Assembly (NCBI GenBank): GCA_948567375.1
Contig: OX419757.1
Coordinates: 28,576,732 to 28,640,731 of the forward strand
Direction of reading: 5' to 3'
From: Lunularia cruciata
Lineage: Eukaryota > Streptophyta > Marchantiopsida > Lunulariales > Lunulariaceae
DNA length: 64,000 nt
Positions 57,173-64,000 of the stretch are shown piece after piece (within the stretch, counting starts at the first letter, position 1; every line of letters starts with the position of its first letter). Under the pieces are notes generated by a model. It was given only the letters and a program-made list of their open reading frames with translations. It was not told the origin of the DNA and searched no databases. The position numbers and the translations under genes were made by a program.

Positions 57173-57299
57173 AAGAATGGGATGGATGGAATTTATAAAC
57201 CCCAAATCCATTTCTGCAAAACCATTAGGATTTTTGTGTCCATGTACTACCCAAGCATCATTTCACTCAATTCATCATCTCATGCTTTGGGAATTTTTT

Positions 57300-60200
57300 T
57301 TGAATGCAATCACCTTGTCTAATGAACCCTTGGTACTTCCAATTGTAACTTATGGAGAACGGTGGACGTGTTAACTTAGATAAACTATAGGGAGTTCGAT
57401 AGAGCAGTAGCCATGGCAACAATGCTTGAGGCTATCATTGCCATGTAGTAATAAATTGAGCACCTTACTCAATTGTTGGAAGGAGATCATCAATAATAAG
57501 AGCATGTAGAGAGAGCACCATTTAAGAAAGTGAAGAGCAAATCCAATTTCCAAAGCCCAAGCTATATGAAGGCAAGAATCTCCCAAGTGCAATGGAAAAT
57601 TTTATAGTTAATTGCAAAATGTTATTTCAAAGCTACAAATCTTTGAGATAAATAGAAATAGGTTCTCTTGGCTTCTAGCCATTTAGATGGAGTAGCAAAG
57701 TTATGGTGGTGGTTCTGAGTGGAGCAAGTTTAATAGCAATTTGTTGCACAAATATTGACATGGGTATAATTAAAAAATGTAATAATTGGTCAGTTCTAAG
57801 CTTTAAATGCCACATGAGCTACACAAGATAGGTTGGCAAAGTTGAAGCAGATTCACTCTATAAGAAGCTACATCACGCAATTCTTGAACACCATCATACA
57901 AATTCTATATATATTGGAAGATGAAGCTCTAGATCAATTTATGAGGAGCTTGAAGTCATGAACCAAATTAGAGGTGACTATGCAAGAGCCAAAACACTTG
58001 GAGGAAGCCATGGAGTTGGTGAATAATTTTAATTCCTTGGTTACAACAATTTGGTCTTGACCTCAAACTCCACAAAATCTACCAATACACTACACATAAG
58101 TGGAGGACTTGGCACTAATGGAGATTGATGCCATCCAATGGAGACCACTTGGCACTATAGATAGAGAAGGATTGTGACAAAATTATGGTTATTTTTATTT
58201 TCACCAAATTGGACATCATATTACTGAATTTCCACTCAAGAATGGGTGACCTCAACAAATTGCCCATATGAAGTTTGTGGAGTACAATGATCAAGGAAAT
58301 GAGGAATCTCAATAGGAGAATTTTGAGTGTTCTATTGGGAACTTGATTAGTTCCAATGGGATTGAAGGCTTGGCCTATGCAAGTTTGCTTCAATTGTAAG
58401 GTATGATATCTGATTATGGTTGGTGGATTTTGGTAGATTTTGGAAATTCAAAGAATCACATGTCCATGCAATAAGCAAAGAAATTAAACATTCTTATCAA
58501 GCCAATAATTGGAACTAGATTGATGATGGCGGATGGTAGAAATGGTCATGCATTTGTACCTCACATCTTGTTACATTCAAGATTGGGAAGGAGTATGTGG
58601 AGTGCATAAGGTTTATAATGGCACCTCTATAGTTCCAACATGGGAAGTTTGTCAAGAAAGCAACAATAGAGCAACTTTGGAGGAAGATACGTATATTTTT
58701 GTGATGTGGATCAAGCTAATTGTGCATGGAAAATCTGAGGAGAGCCAAAAGACTCATCAAGCAATGGTTGATCAAATCGTTCAAGATTTTTTAGATGTAA
58801 TTTTGGCAGATCTGCCAAAGATATTACCCCTAATTGGAGTATGCACTTCAAGATTGAGTTATTGCCAAGAAGTACTCAAGTAAGTGAACCAATCTATTGG
58901 CTCTCACCAAAGGAGTTGGATGAGCTTCAAATAACATTGATAGAGTTGTTGGAGAAGTATTTCATACAATATAGTACATCTCCTTGGGGAGCACCGGTAC
59001 TATTTGTTTCAAAGAAGGATGGATCACTTTGCTTCTATATTGATTATCGTGGCCTCAATAAACAAATAGTGATGAATAGATATCCCTTGCTTTGAATTGA
59101 TGATTTTTTGATTAATTGAGTGGAGCACAATACTTCCCCAAGTTGGATCTCTAAAGCAACTATTAGAAGATTCCCATTGATCAAGAAAATGTGCAAAAGA
59201 TTACCTTGTGCATAAGGTATGGGTATTTTGAGTGGAGAGTTTTACCTTTTGGGCTCACTAATGCTCCAATAATCTTCATGGATCAGATGTGTTGGATATT
59301 GGATGGTCTAGTGGATTGGTATATGGTGGTGTTCTTGGATGATATTTTAATCTATAGTAAGGCCAAGGCAAATCATGCAAATCACATATGAGAAGTCATA
59401 ATACAACTATGTCAGTGGAAGTTTTATTACAAGAAGTCCTAGTGTACCCTTTGGCAAAAGAAAATTACCTTCTTGGGTCACAAGATCTCATCAAAGGAGA
59501 TCAAGATGGAAAGAGAGAAATCAAGGCCATTATTGATTTTCCTAATCTAAATGATGCTATAGAAGTATGAGCATTTAATGGATTGGCAAGTTTCTACCAA
59601 CGGTTCATCCACTACTATGCTCATGTGGCTGTAAAATGACTTACCTCTAGAGGAAGAACTCAAGCTTTCAATGGAACACCAAGCACAAAGAAGCATTCTA
59701 GAAGTTGAAACATATGGTGTTTTCAAGACTCATCTTCAAGCATCTTCAAGTTTATAGTAAACTGTAAACAACCTTGTGTGGTTGATTTTGACGCCTCTAA
59801 CTTTGCAATTGAAGCCATGTTGTAGCAAGAATTCCTGAATGGGTTACATCCCATTGCCTTTGCATCTTGCTGAGTAAACACCACAAAAAAGAGTTGCTTT
59901 GTTTGAGATCAAGAACAACTAGCAATGGTATATGCCACCAATTTATGGAGGCATTATTTCTTGGGGAAAAAATCATCATGCAAGCCAATCACAAATCGTT
60001 ATTGAAAATATTACATTTGGAACAAATGAAGAGTCAATATCATCGATGGGAAGAATAACTAGAATTTTTTACCTCAAACTTGAAAATAAACCCAATAGGT
60101 TCTATATCATCCTTGATGCCATATCATGACAACCTGATTTGAAGTCTCTTCTTCTCATCACAATGGCAATTATGACAATGTCAATTGACTTCAAGGTCCA

Positions 60201-61500
60201 AATTGAGTTTAAGAACACTTTACAACAAGATCCATTCTTTTAGATGGTATAAGGTAATCTTGTTGCACATGACAAGGAATACAATGCCTTCTCCTTCAAA
60301 GAAGGCCTTCTATTCTAGGAGAACCAAATTTATGTTCCAACTAAGGGTGATCCATGAATTATGTGTCTTCAAGAAGCCCATGACTTATACATGGGTATGG
60401 ACAAGACCTTGGGTAACCTACAACAATGGTGGTAGCTCAACATGGAATGAGATGTTTGAGAGTTTGTCCAATCTTGTGAGAAGTGCCAATGCAACAAGGC
60501 CAACAACCAAAAAATGAGTGGATTCCTTCAACCACTTCCCATCCCAACTGCTTGATATGAACATGTGAGTTTAGATCTCATCACACCCTTTCCCAAGATA
60601 AAGCAAGACCACAAAAAATTGTGGTGTTTGTGGATAAGCTTAGTAAGCAAATCCATTTGGTACCAACCTTTGAGACAATGGATGCTCCTACATTGGTCCA
60701 TATCTACTTTGACAATATCTTCAAGCATCATGGGATGCCTTGTGTACTCATCTCCAATTGTGATCCTCATTTTACCAAAAAAATTTTGGCAAGCATTCTT
60801 CTAGATACCGAATACTGAAAATTACTTTGTCCATGGCTTATCATCCTCAAACTGATGGACAAATTAAATGTGAAAATTACACCTTAAAGGATATGTTTTG
60901 TGCCTTTATCAACATTCACCATACCAACTAGGATGAGTGTCCTTAACGCCGGCCCTTCCTATAGCCTATGTTTATTATTAGGGCTTTTGCTTCCTACAGC
61001 TTGGACTATTGAGTTTACCTACAATAATTCAAACAAGTAAGCACCGGGAGAGAATCCAGTGCTTACTTGTTTGAATTCTTCCTTAATTTTATCCAAGACC
61101 CACTTGTTCCAGATTCCCTTCTTGCTCTTCTTCTATCTCATGTCCCTCATACTTCCACCTTCTTGACCACCATATCCCAATCCTTACAACAACCCAAATC
61201 TCATCACCTTGTTGCTCAAAAATCATCAAAAACAATATGTGGACTAACATCATCATGATCTCACTTTTCAACTTGGTAATAAGATCATGCTCTTTTTTAG
61301 CAACCTACCCCTCTCACTTGATACCCAAGTTTGTAAACTTGCTCCTAATTGGATAGGTCCATTTGATATCACCCAAATCATTTCTCTTGTTACTTATAGG
61401 CTTGGCTTGCCTTGCCTTCTCATATGCAAATCCACCTTGTCTTTCAAATTTCCAAATTGAAACCCTTTTTCTCTAATCTACCTTCCTTTTACTCTTATGT
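57300..61500 (+). pseudogene. Gag-pol of element C (decayed)
   Basis: Gag-like pieces lie at about 57440-58300. Protease remnants lie near 58430-58600. [19 protein letters not shown] and [19 protein letters not shown] (58847-59065), then FGLTNAP and FLDDILIYSK (59245-59360). RNase H: FDASNFAIEAML-like near 59780 and the following 350 bp. Integrase: zinc-binding and core pieces at 60380-61060, including FVDKLSKQIHLVPTFE (60627-60675) and TFLTTISQS near 61150. A roughly 60-bp foreign-looking GC-richer insertion sits near 60945-61005 and an inverted repeat at 61026-61077. Stops are frequent throughout. Confidence 0.8.
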
Positions 61501-61539
61501 TCAAACCCCTCTCCTACCATACCCATCAACAATCATGAG

Positions 61540-61700
61540 GAGTATGAAGTTGATTGTATAACACATCGCCACATTCAATGTGGTTGTCAACAACATATTA
61601 AGTACAAGGTCCTTTGGAAAGGGTATCCCCTTTATGATACAACTTGGCAACCTCTTCTCATCTCCAAAATGCACAAATAGCCATCCATGAGTTTGAAGCT
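61540..61700 (+). pseudogene. Chromodomain remnant of element C
   Basis: IKYKVLWKGYPLYDTTWQPL near 61590-61650 is the counterpart of the chromodomain of element A, with a Glu-to-Gln change in the W-E-P motif and a shifted frame afterwards. Confidence 0.75.
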
Positions 61701-61742
61701 TCCATGGTAGCAAGGACGTCACCAACTAGCGATGGGAGAATA

Positions 61743-62183
61743 TATAACAATATGGAGCTTACCAATGAGTTAGTTGAGACTAATGAAATAGCAAATAGGC
61801 CAAATTAGCTAAGAATATTCAAGAAACATCTAAGAAGCTACTTGGAACCTTTTGAAAGTTTGGTAATGTGTATGCCAAGGAGGAAGCTTCTTGGGAAGCT
61901 TCTTGGCTAGCTTAGCTTGCTTTCCAAGTAGGTAGCTTCTAAAAGAAAGCTTCTTGAGAAGCTTCTTAATTAACTTGGCTTGCATTCCAAACAGGTGGCT
62001 TTAAGGAAGTTTCTTGAGAAGTTTCTCAAGAGCCTTGTATATTTCCCTATAAATACCAAAGCCTATGCTCATATTAGGCATTTGGAGTTTCTCTCATTCA
62101 AGTGTGGAAGATTACATTTTAATGTGATCTTCCACTCCGATCTTCTATTCTTCTATTTCTCTCCTTGGTCTCAATCTTTTATA
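61743..62183 (+). repeat. 3' LTR of element C
   Basis: Starts TATAACAATATGGAGCTTAC and ends CAATCTTTTATA. It contains a TATAAATA box near 62049-62056 and an insertion near 62102-62120 relative to the 5' copy. Confidence 0.88.
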
Positions 62184-62188
62184 TAATA

Positions 62189-63426
62189 AGTGTAGAAGGT
62201 ATCCAAGTGTTAATAGATAAAATAGAAATCATTCAAAAATAGTGTGCTCTAGAAGATCAAAATCACCTTGAGAATTTCTTGGGATTGATGGGGTTTTATC
62301 ATTGATTTATCAAGGACTTCTCCAAGGTTGCACAGCCTCTAAAAACACTACTTGGCAAAGGGAAGAAGTGGATGTGGGGAACCACACAAGAACTGGCCTT
62401 CAAAGATTGAACAACACATTACTACATGCAACAATCTTGAAATAATATGACCCAAAATGTTCAATCAAGTTGGCTATAGATGTATCAAGTGTTGCAATAG
62501 GAGCAATCCTACAAAAAGAATGAAATGAGAGATGACATGCATATTGTATATTTCTCTTAAAATCTAGTACCAAAGAATGTAACTATCACACCACCAAATG
62601 AGATGAGTTGACCATTTTCCTTGCAACCAAGCATTGGAAGCACTATCTTGGCAAGAAGACATTTGTAATGGAGATAGACAACAAACCTCTAATCTGCCTT
62701 GAGAAACAAAAGATCTGTCTTGTAAATAGATTCAATGGGTAGAGTGGAGAAAATGGTTCAACATGACCATCACATATGTAGAAGTCAAGAAGCAACGTGT
62801 AGATGCATTCACCCAAATGCTTATGGTAAAAATTTGGTGATAGAGGTCAAGATGAACCTAGAATTTTGGCCAAGGATTCTTGCTACTATGAAATTTGGCC
62901 CACAGATTTTTGGAACTCAATCATCTGAAGGTGTAACTTGTACCCAAGGACTCACCTTTTATGATGGCAAGTTATGGATTTTGGATGCCATAGACATAAG
63001 AATCACCATCCTAACGGAATGTCATGATTCTACCATTATAAGTCATGTTGGAGTAGACAAGACCTTAGATGCAATCAAATGCCATTACTATTGGTCCAAG
63101 ATGAGCAATGATGTGACAGAGTATGCTCAAAGTTGCCTACTTTGTCATTAAAATAATGCTATTAATCAAGCTCTTGTAGTACTCCTTCAACCCCTCCTAC
63201 TCCTACATAATGTTGGTATTAGGTAAGCATGGATCTAGTTTGTGAATTGCCCAAGACCACCTTAGGGTTTGATTGTATTGTAGTCTTTGTAAATGAACTT
63301 AGCAAAATGATTCATGTGTTTCCACCACCAAGGACGTGACTACTCCACAATTAGCTCAATTGTACTTAACTACAATCTTTTCTCATCATGGCTTGTCTTG
63401 AGTGCTCATCACTAATAGAGGCACTC
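62189..63426 (+). pseudogene. RNase H and integrase of element B, cut by element D
   Basis: The frame continues from the RT part with a connection segment (NFLGLMGFYH, KTLLGKGKKW near 62270-62370), an RNase H region (AIDVSSVAIGAIL-like near 62470-62510 and KHWKHYLGKKT-like near 62630-62665), and an integrase zinc-binding motif (ECHDSTIISHVG, then CLLCH, about 63020-63150). The start of the catalytic core reaches VLITNRGTL near 63400-63426, where element D begins. Stops interrupt it throughout. Confidence 0.75.
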
Positions 63427-63847
63427 TGTAAAAGTCCAAGACCAAGGAGAGAAATAGGAGAATGGAAACTCACATTGGGACACTTGAATGAGGGAAAACT
63501 CTAAATGCCTAGCATGAGCTTTAGCTTTGGTATTTATAGGTAGCATATAAAGCCCTTGAGAGCTTCTTAAGAAGTTTCCACAAGCCTCTTTCTTAGAGTG
63601 CAAGCCAAGTTAACTAGGAAGCTGCTCAAGAAGCTTCCTTCTAGAAGTCGCCTACTTGGCGTACAAGCTCAACTAGCTAGAAGCTTCTAGAAGCTTCCTT
63701 CTAGAAGCTACCTGCTTGGGCGCAAGTTAACTAGTTGGAAAGCTTCCTAAGAAGCTTCCTAGATGCTTCTAGAATATTCTAGGCTAATTTGGATTATTCT
63801 TTACTTTTTTAGCCTTACTAATTATGTCGTTAAACTCCATATTGTTA
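63427..63847 (-). repeat. 3' LTR of element D
   Basis: On the minus strand it begins near GTTAACAATATGGAGTTTAA and ends GGACTTTTACA at 63427. TATAAATA lies on the minus strand at 63531-63538. Confidence 0.88.
63680..63697 (-). promoter_or_regulatory. Heat-shock-element-like array in the LTR of element D
   Basis: The same GAAGCTTCTAGAAGCTTC block as in element A (four alternating modules), followed by a further TTCTAGAA at 63699-63706. It is about 145 bp upstream of the LTR's TATAAATA box on the minus strand. Confidence 0.55.
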
Positions 63848-63901
63848 ACCGTAGTTGGTGACGTCCTCGTCACCATTGAAGCTTCAAACTCTTGGATGGC
63901 C

Positions 63902-64000
63902 TATAACACCCATTTGTGCATGTGTGTGGTATTGTGATATTTAGCTTGGTATTACAAGTACTTGAGAGATATTATTTATATAGAGATAAAGGATGGTTCT
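63902..64000 (+). repeat. LTR start of family E, interrupting element D (runs off the window)
   Basis: Starts TATAACACCCATTTGTGCAT and matches 12573-12672 with about three differences. Only the first 99 bp are in the window, so it cannot be told whether this is a solo LTR or a full element. Confidence 0.85.

Larger units (their letters stand above)
56664..62183 (+). mobile_element. Chromovirus-type Ty3/gypsy element C, nested in the RT-RNaseH part of B
   Basis: LTRs 56664-57159 and 61743-62183, with flanking AAATA (56659-56663) and TAATA (62184-62188), match in four of five bases as a target duplication. Removing the element restores the reading sense of B. Internal domains match element A at lower integrity. 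Both LTR ends have TG/CA changed to TA. It is inactive. Confidence 0.9.
47452..63426 (+). mobile_element. Ty3/gypsy element B, host of the nested insertions (discontinuous)
   Basis: Element B is present as three pieces: 47452-48838, 54475-56663 and 62184-63426. The gaps are elements A and C, and the right end is cut by element D. The 5' LTR, primer site, gag, protease, RT, RNase H and integrase are in Ty3/gypsy order. The reading frame resumes across both insertions: the gag start before 48838 continues after 54479, and the RT-to-RNaseH segment HKI before 56663 continues as SVEGIQ after 62188. The 3' LTR is not in the window. It is much decayed, with stops in all domains. Confidence 0.85.
63427..63901 (-). 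mobile_element. 3' end of chromovirus-type element D, reverse-oriented, nested in B
   Basis: The minus-strand LTR at 63427-63847 belongs to the same family as the LTRs of A and C. The 54 bp above it (63848-63901) read, on the minus strand, as the end of the chromodomain region (ATCCAAGAGTTTGAAGCTTC, then GACGTCACCAACTA), exactly as before the 3' LTR of A. Element D therefore entered the integrase region of B at 63426 and is itself cut by an LTR at 63902. Confidence 0.85.

Noticed and set aside
48839-62183. An endogenous pararetrovirus as the source of the RT sequences
   Set aside because: All RT regions are followed by an integrase and flanked by LTRs with tRNA-Met primer sites, which pararetroviruses lack.

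Overview
This window looks like nuclear DNA of a land plant or close streptophyte relative. The evidence is a spliced gene for plant-type CMP-KDO synthetase, a type II membrane glycosyltransferase of plant-like families, a nuclear-type tRNA-Cys, and long AT-rich spacers filled with decayed, nested LTR retrotransposons. The retroelement families (a Ty3/gypsy element carrying a DNA methyltransferase and a PHD finger, and a LINE with a restriction-like endonuclease end) remind me of charophyte or non-seed-plant genomes rather than an angiosperm, but I cannot name the species.

Layout. 0.6-2.3 kb: decayed LINE (minus). 6.5-17.1 kb: decayed minus-strand Ty3/gypsy element with, in order of transcription, gag with two zinc knuckles, protease, a DNMT3-like cytosine methyltransferase, reverse transcriptase/RNase H, integrase and a C-terminal PHD finger. 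A second LTR family sits inside it at 12.6-13.2 kb. 17-25 kb: mostly anonymous sequence with weak ORFs. 25.0-28.4 kb: an eight-exon CMP-KDO synthetase gene (minus). 30.2 kb: tRNA-Cys(GCA) (minus). 32.6-35.5 kb: an intronless 957-codon gene (minus) joining a GT64 domain to two GT8-like domains. 35.5-47.4 kb: AT-rich spacer with a solo LTR, a minisatellite and a strong hairpin. 47.5-64 kb: one old Ty3/gypsy element (B) into which three related elements are inserted (A and C forward, D reverse). D is in turn interrupted by an LTR (E) of the same family as the one inside the methyltransferase element.

Only three units look functional: the CMP-KDO synthetase gene, the GT64-GT8-GT8 gene and perhaps the tRNA. 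CMP-KDO supplies KDO for the wall pectin rhamnogalacturonan II. GT64 and GT8 enzymes act in the Golgi, some of them on sphingolipid head groups, so both protein genes belong to glycan synthesis, although nothing shows that they are co-regulated.

The retroelements are broken by stops and frameshifts. In the methyltransferase element most premature stops are TAG or TGA where CAG, CGA or TGG is expected, the pattern left by deamination of methylated cytosine. The forward-family LTRs carry alternating GAA/TTC blocks matching heat-shock elements upstream of a TATA box. The most notable items are the methyltransferase plus PHD retroelement and the triple glycosyltransferase fusion.
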